DNA of 64,000 bases from SZUA-36 sp963759155 (GTDB lineage: Bacteria > Pseudomonadota > Gammaproteobacteria > Xanthomonadales > SZUA-36): the NCBI GenBank assembly GCA_963759155.1, contig CAVWXX010000001.1:327468-391467 (forward strand), read 5' to 3'. The notes beneath the pieces are model-generated. The model was not told the DNA's origin. It ran no database searches and saw only the letters and a program-made list of their open reading frames with translations. How positions within the stretch are numbered: the stretch's first letter is position 1; the number at the start of each line of letters is the position of its first letter. The translations under genes were made by a program, and so were the position numbers. Shown here piece by piece: positions 45,395 to 55,785 of this stretch.

Positions 45395-46488
45395 TGTTTA
45401 TAGCTTATCCGGTATATCACACCCGCCAAATCATCTGACACCAGCAGCGCACCATCTGGCATAACCAGTACATCATTGGGCCGACCCCAGACTTCCTGCC
45501 CCTGCAACCAACCGGCTACAAATACTTTCTTATTCAAAACTTTGCCATCAGGCTGCACATCCAGGACCATCACCCGATAACCAATCTTCTCGGTCCGGTT
45601 CCATGAGCCATGCTGGGTGATGAACAGGCGGTTTTTATATTCATCAGGGAACATGTCTCCCGTGTAGAAGGCCAGGCCCAGCGCCGCACTATGCGGGGCA
45701 AGCTTTGCAACCGGCGGCGTGTAATCCGCACAGTCCTTCCCCTTGCCAAACTCTTCATCCAGCAGGTCGCCCTGGTGGCAATAAGGGATACCAAAATGCA
45801 TACCTGCCTGTGGCGCGTAATTCAGCTCATCTGCAGGCAGGTCATCGCCGAGCATATCCCGGCCATTATCGGTGAACCACAACTGACCGTTTTCCGGATG
45901 AAAAGCCAGTCCCACGCTGTTACGCACACCTTTTGCGTAGACATCCATGCCGCTGCCGTCGGGGTTCATGGTTCGAATCTCACCAAAGCCCGCTTCATCA
46001 CAGATATTGCAAGGTACACCGACAGGGATATACAACTTACCATCAGGCCCAAAACGCAGGTACTTCCAGCCGTGATGGGTTTTGTCCGGCAACACATCGG
46101 TCACCACCACGGGCTCTGGCGGTTGATCCAGCATTGCTTCAATATTGTCGTAGCGAAGAATCTTGTCGACTGCACCCACGTAAAGCGCGCCGTCCCGGAA
46201 CTCGACCCCTGAAGGAAGATTGAGTCCCTCGTCTATCAGGCGGACAGAATCTGCTTTCTGGTCGCCATCCGTATCGGTCACTGCCCAGAGTTTTCCGGCT
46301 TTGCGACTACCCACAAAAAGCGTACCCTCATCACCGAGCACCATTTGACGTGCGTTTTCCACACCATCCGCATAAATTTCAATGCTAAAACCGGCTGGCA
46401 ATTTAAGTTGATCCAAATGAACATCTGCAAGCACAACGTCGGCCAGCAGGGCTGCAATTAATATCGAGGCAAATTTGAGTTTTTTCAT
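45391..46488 (-). CDS. PQQ-dependent sugar dehydrogenase-like protein
   Basis: A 365-residue exported beta-propeller of the soluble glucose/L-sorbosone dehydrogenase family. Signal peptide FASILIAALLADVVLA; then propeller repeats with IYADGVENARQMVLGDEGTL, GRKAGKLWAV-like turns, GPDGKLYIPVGVPCN, FHPENGQLWFTDNGRD, ITQHGSWNRTEKIGYRVM and GRPNDVLVMPDGALLVSDD. The start at 46488 fits the signal peptide better than the upstream ATG. No heme or PQQ synthesis genes are near, so cofactor use is inferred. It is translationally coupled to uppP by a four-base overlap, an unusual pairing. Confidence 0.85.
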   Translation of the reverse strand: MKKLKFASILIAALLADVVLADVHLDQLKLPAGFSIEIYADGVENARQMVLGDEGTLFVGSRKAGKLWAVTDTDGDQKADSVRLIDEGLNLPSGVEFRDGALYVGAVDKILRYDNIEAMLDQPPEPVVVTDVLPDKTHHGWKYLRFGPDGKLYIPVGVPCNICDEAGFGEIRTMNPDGSGMDVYAKGVRNSVGLAFHPENGQLWFTDNGRDMLGDDLPADELNYAPQAGMHFGIPYCHQGDLLDEEFGKGKDCADYTPPVAKLAPHSAALGLAFYTGDMFPDEYKNRLFITQHGSWNRTEKIGYRVMVLDVQPDGKVLNKKVFVAGWLQGQEVWGRPNDVLVMPDGALLVSDDLAGVIYRISYKQ

Positions 46489-46658
46489 GACTGCTATGGT
46501 AACAGCAGGTTCACATTTCAGCACCTGTCAAAGCAAATGAACCCCAATCCCCTGCAACCGGTATGCGCTATCCGCGCCCCCTTTACACACGGGTTAAGGC
46601 AAAGCAATTCAACATCCCATAGAATGCTCTTTTCCGTGACACCCTGATGGAGTTGATT

Positions 46659-49202
46659 GTGCGCTTATTAACCGTTTTTCTGGCTACTTTCCTGGGCTTG
46701 TTTCTCAACGCCGCCGCCCTTGCAAAAACCTCTGCTGAATACCTGCCTGCTGACGCCGAACTGGATTCATCCATACCCTCACCCGAGTCCCAACTTGGCT
46801 GGGAACCCGGTGACTGGAGAATCCAACATCCTCAACTGGTGCAATACATGTACACGCTGGCGGAACAGTCGGACCGTGTCAGCATCAAGGAAACCGGCCG
46901 CACCTATCAACACAAGCCGCTTCTGCAGGTGATCATCACTTCACCGGAAAACCAGGCAAAGCTCGAAACACTTCGCCAGGCGCATTTGAAAGGAGCCACT
47001 AACGGGGATACAAATGCACCGCTGGTTGTTTGGTTGGGCTACAGCGTGCATGGCGATGAGGCCAGTGGAGCCAACGCTTCGCCAATCGTCGCCTGGTACC
47101 TGGCGGCATCTCAATCTGAATATGTAAAAAGCCTGCTAAAAAATACGATTATCATTATCGACCCGAGCCTGAACCCGGATGGCCTGGATCGTTTTGCGAC
47201 CTGGTCCAACTCCAATCACAGCATCACCTCGGTCGGTGACCGTAATGGCCGTATCCACCACCAGGACTGGCCTCCGGGGCGAACCAATCACTACCTGTTT
47301 GATCTGAACCGTGACTGGCTGACGCTGGTGCACCCCGAGTCCCGTGCGCGTATCACCGAATACCATCGCTGGTTGCCGCATGTCATCACCGACCACCATG
47401 AAACCGGTGACGATGGCTTCTTCTTCCAACCCGGCGCACCCACCCGGCAACATCCGTTAACCACCGCTGAAAACCTCGAAATGACGCGTGCGCTAGTGCC
47501 TTACCACGCGGAGAGCTTCGATAGCGCGGGCGAAATGTACTTCACCGAAGACACCTACGATGACTTCTTTTATGGCAAGGGCTCGACCTATCCCGACATC
47601 AACGGCAGCATCGGAATCCTGTATGAACAACCCCGTGTAAACGGTGCAGTTATGAACCGCGACTCGGGTCCGTTGGAGTTTACCGAGGCCATTCACAATC
47701 ACGTACGCATGTCGCTTTCGACACTCAAGGGTGCGTATGAGCAAAGCGATAAATTCAAGAAATACCAGTCAGGCTTTTTCCAGGCAATGCAGCAAAGGGC
47801 TGCCAAAGCCGGCTTCCAGGCCTGGGTGATCGGTGATGGTAATGACCCTGCAAAAGCCCTGGAATTGATGGATCTGTTCAAGCGTCACCAGGTTGAGTAT
47901 CAGACACTCAATACCGAGATAAAAGCTGACGGACAGGTATTCAAACCCGGTCACGCCTGGGTCATCCCGGTGAACCAACGCCAGTTTGGCCTGGCACAAG
48001 CCATGCTGGAGACCCGTACGGAATTTGAAGACAACACGTTCTACGATGTATCTGCCTGGAGCCTGACCATGGCTTACAACCTGCCAAGCGCAAAACTGGC
48101 ACGCGTACCCGCAACATCCAATGACACTCCGGCAGTAAGCTCCAGCGCAATTGACCCCGATGCGACCGCATGGGTTATTTCGTGGCAACAACTGAATGCA
48201 CCCGTCGTGCTACAGGATTTACTGGAGACTGGCGCTATTGTTCGCGCTTCCACCAAGCCATTTGGCATCAACAACGGTTCCGGCAACATCCGCTTTAGCG
48301 AAGGCAGCCTGGTCATACTCACGGGCCTGCAGAACAAGGATAAACAAGGCAAGATTTTAGATATTCTCAATAAGGCAGATATCAAGGTTCACTCGTTCAA
48401 TACCCAGTTGACCACAAGCGGACCCGGCCTGGGCACCAGCCATTTCAAGAAAGTCGCGCCGATAAAACCCCTATTAATCGTCGGCCCAGGCACACGATCC
48501 TACGATGCCGGCGAGGCCTGGTTTCAGCTGGACAGACGCCTGGGTGTTGCCCCGGTCATGGTTGATATGTCGCGCTTGAAGAACATTGACCTGCATGACT
48601 ACACCCACCTGTTAATGGTTGATGGCCGGTATGGCGACATCGGCAAGACACTGAAGCGCAGTATCACTTCCTGGGTAAACGATGGCGGCGTACTTGTGAC
48701 CATCCAGGCCGCCGCGACATGGGCTGAATCATTGTGCTTCGAAAACGGGGAATGCAATGAAAGCAAGAATGCTGAAGAACCTGCGAAAGATCAGCCCAAA
48801 GCGATGGCCTACGCAGATTTCACTGACCAGAGAGCGCAGCGCACGATCGGCGGAGCAATTGTCCGAGCCAAGGTTGATGGCACACACCCCATCGCTTTTG
48901 GTTATAACGCAGAGATGCCCTTATTCCGCAGAGGTAGTACGCTGCTAAAAGCGAGTGATAACCCATTCACTTCACCGGTGCGTTACACGGAGAAACCATT
49001 GATGAGTGGTTATATCGGGGAACAGCGTCTTACCGAAATGAGTGGCCAACCCGCAATTATCGCTGAACGTCACGGCAAGGGGTTGGTGGTCCGTTTTGCC
49101 AACAACCCGATCTTCCGGGGTTTCTGGAGAGGGACAGAACGCCTGTGGGTGAATTCGCTGTATTTTGGGCCTTTGGTCACCACTACGAAATTACCGCAAT
49201 AA
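46659..49202 (+). CDS. Secreted M14-family zinc carboxypeptidase
   Basis: An exported protein of about 847 residues. After the signal peptide (LLTVFLATFLGLFLNAAALA) comes an M14 domain: zinc ligands in GYSVHGDEASGANA, IIDPSLNPDGLDRFATW, FDLNRDWLTLVHPES, and the third zinc ligand region VITDHHETGDDGFFF. The long C-terminal half contains a class-I glutaminase-like region (LLMVDGRYGDIGKTLKRSI, VTIQAAATWAES), the common layout of large M14 peptidases in marine bacteria. The GTG at 46659 is chosen because ATGGAG stands six bases before it; an in-frame ATG at 46647 has no ribosome site. Confidence 0.88.
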   Translation: MRLLTVFLATFLGLFLNAAALAKTSAEYLPADAELDSSIPSPESQLGWEPGDWRIQHPQLVQYMYTLAEQSDRVSIKETGRTYQHKPLLQVIITSPENQAKLETLRQAHLKGATNGDTNAPLVVWLGYSVHGDEASGANASPIVAWYLAASQSEYVKSLLKNTIIIIDPSLNPDGLDRFATWSNSNHSITSVGDRNGRIHHQDWPPGRTNHYLFDLNRDWLTLVHPESRARITEYHRWLPHVITDHHETGDDGFFFQPGAPTRQHPLTTAENLEMTRALVPYHAESFDSAGEMYFTEDTYDDFFYGKGSTYPDINGSIGILYEQPRVNGAVMNRDSGPLEFTEAIHNHVRMSLSTLKGAYEQSDKFKKYQSGFFQAMQQRAAKAGFQAWVIGDGNDPAKALELMDLFKRHQVEYQTLNTEIKADGQVFKPGHAWVIPVNQRQFGLAQAMLETRTEFEDNTFYDVSAWSLTMAYNLPSAKLARVPATSNDTPAVSSSAIDPDATAWVISWQQLNAPVVLQDLLETGAIVRASTKPFGINNGSGNIRFSEGSLVILTGLQNKDKQGKILDILNKADIKVHSFNTQLTTSGPGLGTSHFKKVAPIKPLLIVGPGTRSYDAGEAWFQLDRRLGVAPVMVDMSRLKNIDLHDYTHLLMVDGRYGDIGKTLKRSITSWVNDGGVLVTIQAAATWAESLCFENGECNESKNAEEPAKDQPKAMAYADFTDQRAQRTIGGAIVRAKVDGTHPIAFGYNAEMPLFRRGSTLLKASDNPFTSPVRYTEKPLMSGYIGEQRLTEMSGQPAIIAERHGKGLVVRFANNPIFRGFWRGTERLWVNSLYFGPLVTTTKLPQ

Positions 49203-49546
49203 TCACCGTATGCGAATGATTTGTATCATTATTGGCAATCATCAACTATAACTAGATACATATACATGTAGAAAACCAAGAATTGAGCGAGATAAAACCT
49301 AAGGAAATTAACTAAAAAAACAAGCCCAGTGCCTGAACATCTGCCAGCCTTTTTTTGGTTTCAGTGTTCAGCCAATCGGCCTGTCGTTCGCTGCGGGGGT
49401 AGAAACGACGTGTCCTTAAATGGAAGATCAACACACCGAGACGTTATTCGTGTCGGCTTCAATAACATATCAGTCGCACGCGCGCGGGCCCGGACGACGT
49501 TTCTACTGTCGGACACCGTTCACAAGTCACATGGACGTGGTGTCTC
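49203..49546. other. Non-coding region before the paralog array
   Basis: About 340 bases between the peptidase gene and the array. The first 130 are AT-rich (ATTGGCAATCATCAACTATA and similar) and could hold the array promoter, though no clear -35/-10 pair stands out. The second half has an inverted repeat (49399-49507). No credible gene. Confidence 0.6.
49399..49507. repeat. Imperfect inverted repeat upstream of the array
   Basis: GTAGAAACGACGTGTCC (49399-49415) pairs imperfectly with GGACGACGTTTCTAC (about 49492-49507), with a loop of about 76 bases. The right arm ends about 40 bases before the first array gene, so it could be a leader structure or a repeat-family palindrome. Confidence 0.5.
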
Positions 49547-51799
49547 TTGAGTTTCATTAGAGAACTCAAACGCCGTAACGTCGTACGTGTTGGCATTGCC
49601 TATCTCGTGGGTTCATGGCTGTTGATACAGGTGGCCGATATTGTATTCGAGACCATCGGGTCGCCAGCCTGGGTTATGCAGACTTTACTGGCGATACTGG
49701 CGATTGGCCTGCCGGTCGCGCTTTTCCTGGCCTGGGCTTTCGAATTGACACCCGAAGGTGTGAAGCTGGAAAAAGACGTCGATCGTAGCCGATCAATCGC
49801 ACCGCAAACCGGCAAGAAACTGAACAACACCATCTTTATCCTGATGGCCCTGGCAATCGCCTACCTCCTGTACGACAAATTCTCAGCGCCCGCACAACCG
49901 GGGTCAGACCACTTTTCTCAACAGACTTCCGGGCAAACCACCAACACCAACGAGAAAAGTGCTCTGACCCCAGTCGAAGCCATCGCCCAAGCTAATACCG
50001 AAGAAGAAACAATCCATCGCCGTACTGCCCTTCACAAACCGCAGCCCGGATGCCAACGACGCCTATTTCACCGATGGCATACACGATGACCTGCTAACCC
50101 AGTTCGCCAGGATCGACGCATTGAAAGTGATTTCCCGTACCTCGGTCATGGAATACAGGGATACCGACAAAGAAATCCTGAAGCAGATCGCCAAAGAACT
50201 GGGTGTGGCCAATATCCTCGAAGGCGGCATCCAACGCTCCGGCGACCAGGTACGTATCAATGTGCAGCTGATTGATGCGCAGACCGATGAGCACCTGTGG
50301 GCGGAGATCTTTGACCGCGAACTGACAGCTAAGAACCTGTTCGCCATCCAAAGTGAGATATCACAAAAAATAGCCGATGCTTTGCACACAGCGCTTACGC
50401 CGGAAGAAACCGAACGCATCAATACCATGCCAACGCAAAACCTGGATGCCTACAATGCCTATATGCGCGGCAGACAATTGCTAGCAACCCGTGCTGCCGT
50501 GGACATCGAGGAATCCATTAAAGAGTTTCAAAAAGCAGTTGATCTCGACCCGCAGTTTGCCCTGGCCTGGGTTGCGCTGGCAGACAGCACTTACCTGCTT
50601 GGCTTTTATGGAACCACCGATAACGAAAAAGCGTTAGCGATACGACAGGAAGCGTCTGCCCGTGCACTTGAAATTGACCCCGGACTCGGCGAGGCCTACG
50701 TGTCACTCGGCAGTCTTCTCTATGATCTGGGTGAATACGATGAAATGGATTCAGCCTTCAAAAAGGCCATCGAACTAAGCCCGAATTATGCGACGTCCTA
50801 CCATTTCTATTCAGGCAAAGCTGGATCGTTTCTCACGTACAGAAGATTCCGTTGACCTGATGCGCAAGGCTGCTGAACTGGATCCACGCTCCGGCATCAT
50901 TGGCACCAATCGTGGCTGACGTATATGCCAGACAGGGCTCCTATTCACGCGCAGAACACCAGTACAAGCGGGTTATCGAGTTAAACCCGAATTTTCCACG
51001 TGGTTACCAGGGCCTGGCGTCATTTTATGGGTTTTACGTCGGACGCTTCGATCTTGCCATTCAAAACTCGAAGATCGCACTTACGATGGACCCTGGCTCC
51101 CTCAATGACCAGAACTTCCTGATGATGTATTCGCTCGAAATCGGTGATCAGGAAGCAGCGAGGAGTTATCGCGAGGGGTTGGCATATATCAATGATCAGG
51201 ACTGGCGACTGGGATGGTCAGACATGCTAATCAACCATGCAAATGGCAACGCCAGTGGTGTCCGGGAATCCTGGAACTGGATGAAACCCCGTTTACCGAT
51301 TTCCACAACAATTATCCCAGCTGTCGCCATGCTGATGCTGGCAAACGGCGACCTCGCGGAAGCAAGAGAAATTTACCTGGAAGCTGACCCGGAATGGATG
51401 AACCCCGAAGAATGGGAGCGCCTGGTGGATAACGACCCCACCAGTGCATGCCTCATCGCCTGGACACTTACCCAAACCGGTGAAGAGACACTGGGTGCCG
51501 CATTGCTAGACCAGACCCTCGCATTCATGGCCACCTTACCCGGCCTGGTAGAGCACGCCGACATATGGAATGCACAATTTTGTTACCTGGCAGCAGGTGA
51601 TACAGAGAAGGCACTGACTCTCATCGAAACCCAGTTGGCGCATAACCATTTAGACTCGTGGAACATATACGACCAACTTCCGATGTATGAGCAAATTCGT
51701 CATGAGCCCCGCTACCAGGCAGCCATGGCAGAACGTGAACGGCGCCTCGCCATCCAAAGGGAAGCCGTCAATCAAATGAATGCAGAGGCCGGCCTATGA
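49547..51799 (+). pseudogene. Array member 1: membrane TolB-like/TPR protein, three frameshifts
   Basis: First gene of the array, start TTG (LSFIRELKRRNVVRVGIAYL). Three N-terminal membrane helices (about residues 12-35, 45-65, 88-108), a TPVEAIAQANTEEE linker, a TolB-like domain (DANDAYFTDGIHDDLLTQ, ILEGGIQRSGDQVRINVQ, DEHLWAEIFDRELTAKNLF) and TPR repeats. The frame breaks three times, each by one extra base: a C at 50010 (GAAACAATCC where member 2 has GAAAAATCC), a G near 50820 and a G near 50912 (AATCGTGGCT, which without G reads NLADVYARQG). Corrected length would be about 749 residues. Carries a coding palindrome at 49900-49971. Either sequence error or recent decay. Confidence 0.82.
49900..49971 (+). 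repeat. Coding palindrome in array member 1
   Basis: Left arm GGGGTCAGACCACTTTTCTC (49900-49919), 32-base loop, right arm GAGAAAAGTGCTCTGACCCC (49952-49971); 19 of 20 positions pair. The 72 bases encode 24 residues in the linker after the third membrane helix. Confidence 0.9.
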
Positions 51800-53878
51800 G
51801 TTTTTTTGCCGAACTCAAACGCCGCAACGTCTTCCGGGTAGGTATCGCCTACGTGGTTGGTGGCTGGCTATTGCTGCAACTCACCGATGTGCTTTCACAA
51901 TTGCTTGCCCTGCCCGAAGTGGTTGGTCGTGTAATCGTATTGCTGGTGGCTATCGGCTTGCCGGTCGCTCTGTTTTTCGCCTGGGCCTTCGAGATGACGC
52001 CGGAAGGTGTGAAGCGTGAAAAGGACGTGGACCGCAGCCAGTCCATCACACCGCAAACCGGCAAGAAACTGAACAATACCATCCTGTTGATGATGGCGCT
52101 TGCAATCGCCTACCTGCTCTACGACAAATTCTCAGCCCCCGCACAACCGGGGTCAGACCACTTATCTCAACAATCCGTTGAGCAAGCCACAGGCACCAAG
52201 CGAGAAAAGTGCTCTGACCCCAGTCGAAGCCATCGCCCAAGCTAATACCGAAGAAGAAAAATCCATCGCCGTACTGCCCTTCACAAACCGCAGCCCGGAT
52301 GCCAACGACGCCTATTTCACCGATGGCATACACGATGATCTGCTAACCCAGTTAGCCAAGATAGACGCCTTTAGCGTGATCTCCCGTACCTCGGTACTGG
52401 AATACCGGGATACCGCCAAGAACCTGAAACAGATAGGCCAGGAACTCGGTGTCGCCAACATCATGGAAGGCGCCGTGCAGCGTTCCGGCAACCGGGTACG
52501 TATCAATGTGCAGTTGATCGACGCCGTGTCCGATGAACATCTCTGGGCCGAGGTTTATGACCGCGAACTGACCACCGAAAACCTTTTCGATATCCAGTCT
52601 GAGATTGCCCAATCCATTGCAGGTGCATTAAAAGCTACATTGACTGACAGCGAAATTGCCAATGTCTCGGATGTGCCAACTGAAAACGTAGCTGCTTATG
52701 AACTGTATCTGCAGGGCAAACGTTTTGCACTTGGCGAGTCCGAAATCGGTTTCGATACCGCAGTGGACCTCTACAAGGAAGCGTTGAAGCTGGATCCTGA
52801 TTTCGCACTCGCCTGGATTGGCCTGGCACAAGCCTATATCAATAACTTCTGGACTTATGGAGGCGACCCCGAAGACCTTCAAAATTGCCGCGATGCGATA
52901 GACAGGGCAAAAGCCATTGACCCTGATTTCCCCGAACTTTACATGGCGGAGGGTTTTTATCATTACTGGGGCTTGCTGGACTATGAAACCGCTATGTTTA
53001 ACCTTGATAAAGCCATCGCACTGATGCCTGGTAACGCCGAGGCACATATGTGGAAAGGCTGGGCATCGCGGCGTGCCGGGCTTTGGGACCAGGCTATCAA
53101 CTCCATGTATAAAGCCGTAAAACTCAATCCGCGGGTTGTTATCAACCTGACAGAAACCGGCCAGACCCTGGGTTACCTGGGCCGCTATGATGAAGCCCTG
53201 GCGATAACTGAGCAAGCCTATGAAGTTGCACCAGACAGCTTTTGGGCAAAGACCTACCTTGCCTATTTGCTTTTGACAACGCAAGGCGATACGGACCGCG
53301 CTTCGACCCTGGTAGTCGGTGCGCAATACACCAATGACCCAAACCACCTGCTTGCCTATTGGACGGTTCAGAAACTTAGTGGTCAGCTCGAAGCGGCTTT
53401 GGCCAGTGCACAGGATTGGCCAACTGAATGGGAAGTCGGCCTGTTCTACATTGAGTTAAGGGAAGTGTTTGTCGCTGAAACACTCTGGGCGATGACCAGA
53501 TACGACGAAGCCAGGGAAACCGCACGAAAAGCACTCGATAGACTCGATCAGTATAAACAACAGGGTATTGATGATTACCGGCTATCAGCCGAAGCATTAA
53601 CCGCCCATGGCATTCTCGGCAACAGGCAGATGATTGCTGAAATGGTTAACCATGTGCGATCCACAAAACCCGCCGATGCCGTTGAAGCCTTCAAATTCGA
53701 ATTCCAGTTCGCGCAAGCTTACGCCTATGCCGGCATGAACGCCGAATCTATTGAGATACTGGAATCATTACTCTCGGGCAAAAGTGAGATTTCGGTCCAC
53801 TGGCTGGAACTCGACCCCACCTTCAACCGCATGCGTAATGAACCCGAATTCATCGCCCTGCTGGAGCGGCACAGATGA
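51796..53878 (+). pseudogene. Array member 2: membrane TolB-like/TPR protein, one frameshift
   Basis: Starts ATG four bases before the end of member 1. N-terminus MSFFAELKRRNVFRVGIAYV, three membrane helices, then the frame breaks at about 52200 by one extra G (ACCAAGCGAG where member 1 has ACCAACGAG). The other frame carries on without interruption to 53878 with SIAVLPFTNRSPDANDAYF, the TolB-like domain and TPR repeats (ALKLDPDFALAWIGLAQAYI, AIALMPGNAEAHMWKGWASR). Corrected length about 693 residues. Its first 75 codons are nearly the same as those of member 4, while its linker and TolB-like part resemble member 1. Confidence 0.85.
52149..52221 (+). repeat. Coding palindrome in array member 2
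   Basis: Left arm GGGGTCAGACCACTTATCTC (52149-52168), right arm GAGAAAAGTGCTCTGACCCC (52202-52221); 18 of 20 positions pair. It spans 73 bases, one more than members 1, 3 and 7; the additional G at about 52200 is the frameshift. Confidence 0.88.
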
Positions 53879-55785
53879 GTTTGTTTAACGAACTAAAACG
53901 CCGCAATGTCTTCAAGGTGGCCGCCGCCTACGGCATCGTCTCCTGGCTGTTGGTGCAGGTTTCCGACTCGCTGGTACCTGCCCTGCGTCTGCCGGAATGG
54001 TTCAACTCCGGTGTCGCATTTGTGCTGATCATCGGTTTTCCGATCGCCATGATCTTTGCCTGGGCATTCGAGATGACGCCTGAAGGCATCAAAAAGGAAA
54101 GGGATGTCGATCGATCAAAGTCTATAACCGGCGTAACGAGCCAAAAATTGAATAACCTGATTATCGGCGTACTGGTATTGGCTCTCGCTTACTTCGCGAT
54201 TGACAAATTCATCCTCGCCCCAGGCCGCGCACAACCGGGGTCAGAGTACTTTTCTCAGCAAACTGCCGGCCAAACCACCGGTCTTGGAGAGAAAAGTACT
54301 CTGACCCCTGTCGAAGCAATCGCCCAAGCCAGCAACGAAGAAGAACCACACGCAACCCAAAAATCCATCGTCGTCCTGCCCTTTATCAATATGAGCAACG
54401 ACCCTGAACAGGAGTTCTTCTCCGACGGACTATCCGAAGAACTGTTAAACGTCCTGGCCCAGATCAAGGACCTGCGCGTCATCTCCCGCACCTCGGCCTT
54501 CGCTTTCAAGGGTAAGGATCTCGATATACCCACCATCGCCGCACAGCTGGATGTAACCCACGTACTCGAAGGCAGCGTACGCAAAGCCGGCGATGACGTA
54601 CGCATCACCGCCCAGTTGATCGAAGTGTCAACCGATTCCCACCTGTGGTCGGATGCTTATAACCGCAAGCTTGAAAACGTATTTGAAATCCAGGAAGAAA
54701 TCTCGAAGGCCATCGCCGCCGAACTGCAGGTCACGCTTGGAACATCGGCAAAGACCGGAAAGCCAACGGAAAACCTTGAGGCCTGGCAATTATTCCTACG
54801 CGGCCGGCACCTTTACCAGAACCGCGGTCTGGCGCAGGTGGTAAGGGCAGTGGAACTGCTCAAACAGGCCGTTGAGCTGGATCCGGGTTTTGCCGATGCG
54901 TGGGCAAACCTCGCGGCAGCCAATATAGTTGTCGGATACAACGTGGAAGAGGGCTTTGAAGAACTCTACCGCGATGGAAAACTGGCTGCTTTACGTGCCA
55001 TTGAGATCGATCCGGACAATGGTTTTGCCCACGCGGTCCTCGGCCTGATACACGCAAGTGCGCTCTCCTGGGATGAAGCGATGCGGGAATATGAACTGGC
55101 TATCCGTCTGAACCCAAGTGAAACGAACTCACTACTTTGGAAAGGCATTGCCTTAATGAGCCTGGGCTATATAAACCAGGCCATTGCAATGTTTCAACAA
55201 GCTGAACGCCTCGACCCGGTATTTACCAATGTGCACAACTGGCTCAGCCTGGCTTACGCCATTCAAGGGGACGCTGAAAATGTACGTCGCCACATCCAAA
55301 AATTGGAACGTCTCGATCCTGATTTTAGCGGGTTCACCTGGGCTAACTACGAGTTATCTTCCGGTAACCTGGATGCCGCTGAGAACTTAATGCGTGCACA
55401 GGAAGTTAAACGCATTGGCTCAGATGCGCTGGTTGTGGCCACATTTTCAGTATTGAGGGATCCCAAACACAAAGACGAAGCAGTAAAGGTCATATTGGCA
55501 AACGAAAAACTGGCCGAGTGGAAAGACTTAACACCTTACCTATGGAAAATTGGTGCTGTCAAAGAGACACTCGCCAACTTCCGCAAACAGCGCGAAAAAG
55601 GTCGTATTCTACGAACTGCGAATTCTCTCAATATTTATTGGGACGACTATAGCCGCGCACAGTTGTCTGATCCGGCAATGCCGGCTTTCTTCGAAGCCAA
55701 CGGCCTGGTGGATTACTGGCGCAAACACGGCGATCCGGATTACTGCCGGGTTGATGGTGATAGTGTCGAGTGTGGTGACCTATGA
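53875..55785 (+). CDS. Array member 3: membrane TolB-like/TPR protein
   Basis: An intact 636-residue member, overlapping its neighbours by four bases at both ends (ATGA). N-terminal MSLFNELKRRNVFKVAAAYG leads into helices at about 12-35, 45-65 and 92-110. The Lys/Arg-rich stretch EGIKKERDVDRSKS between helices 2 and 3 should be cytoplasmic, which puts the rest in the periplasm. Linker with the palindrome-encoded PGSEYFSQQTAGQTT, then the TolB-like domain (SIVVLPFINMSNDPEQEFFS, VLEGSVRKAGDDVRITAQLI, HLWSDAYNRKLENVFEIQEE; about 163-290) and TPR repeats to the end. This is a COG5616-type protein; no enzyme or DNA-binding domain is present. Function unknown. Confidence 0.88.
   Translation: MSLFNELKRRNVFKVAAAYGIVSWLLVQVSDSLVPALRLPEWFNSGVAFVLIIGFPIAMIFAWAFEMTPEGIKKERDVDRSKSITGVTSQKLNNLIIGVLVLALAYFAIDKFILAPGRAQPGSEYFSQQTAGQTTGLGEKSTLTPVEAIAQASNEEEPHATQKSIVVLPFINMSNDPEQEFFSDGLSEELLNVLAQIKDLRVISRTSAFAFKGKDLDIPTIAAQLDVTHVLEGSVRKAGDDVRITAQLIEVSTDSHLWSDAYNRKLENVFEIQEEISKAIAAELQVTLGTSAKTGKPTENLEAWQLFLRGRHLYQNRGLAQVVRAVELLKQAVELDPGFADAWANLAAANIVVGYNVEEGFEELYRDGKLAALRAIEIDPDNGFAHAVLGLIHASALSWDEAMREYELAIRLNPSETNSLLWKGIALMSLGYINQAIAMFQQAERLDPVFTNVHNWLSLAYAIQGDAENVRRHIQKLERLDPDFSGFTWANYELSSGNLDAAENLMRAQEVKRIGSDALVVATFSVLRDPKHKDEAVKVILANEKLAEWKDLTPYLWKIGAVKETLANFRKQREKGRILRTANSLNIYWDDYSRAQLSDPAMPAFFEANGLVDYWRKHGDPDYCRVDGDSVECGDL
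54237..54308 (+). repeat. Coding palindrome in array member 3 (perfect)
   Basis: GGGGTCAGAGTACTTTTCTC (54237-54256) and GAGAAAAGTACTCTGACCCC (54289-54308) pair at all 20 positions around a 32-base loop. The inner part GTAC differs from members 1 and 7, yet both arms changed together. Confidence 0.92.

Noticed and set aside
49329..49550. Open frame of 73 codons before the array
   Set aside because: It has no ribosome site, overlaps the first array start, and its composition follows the inverted repeat; treated as non-coding.
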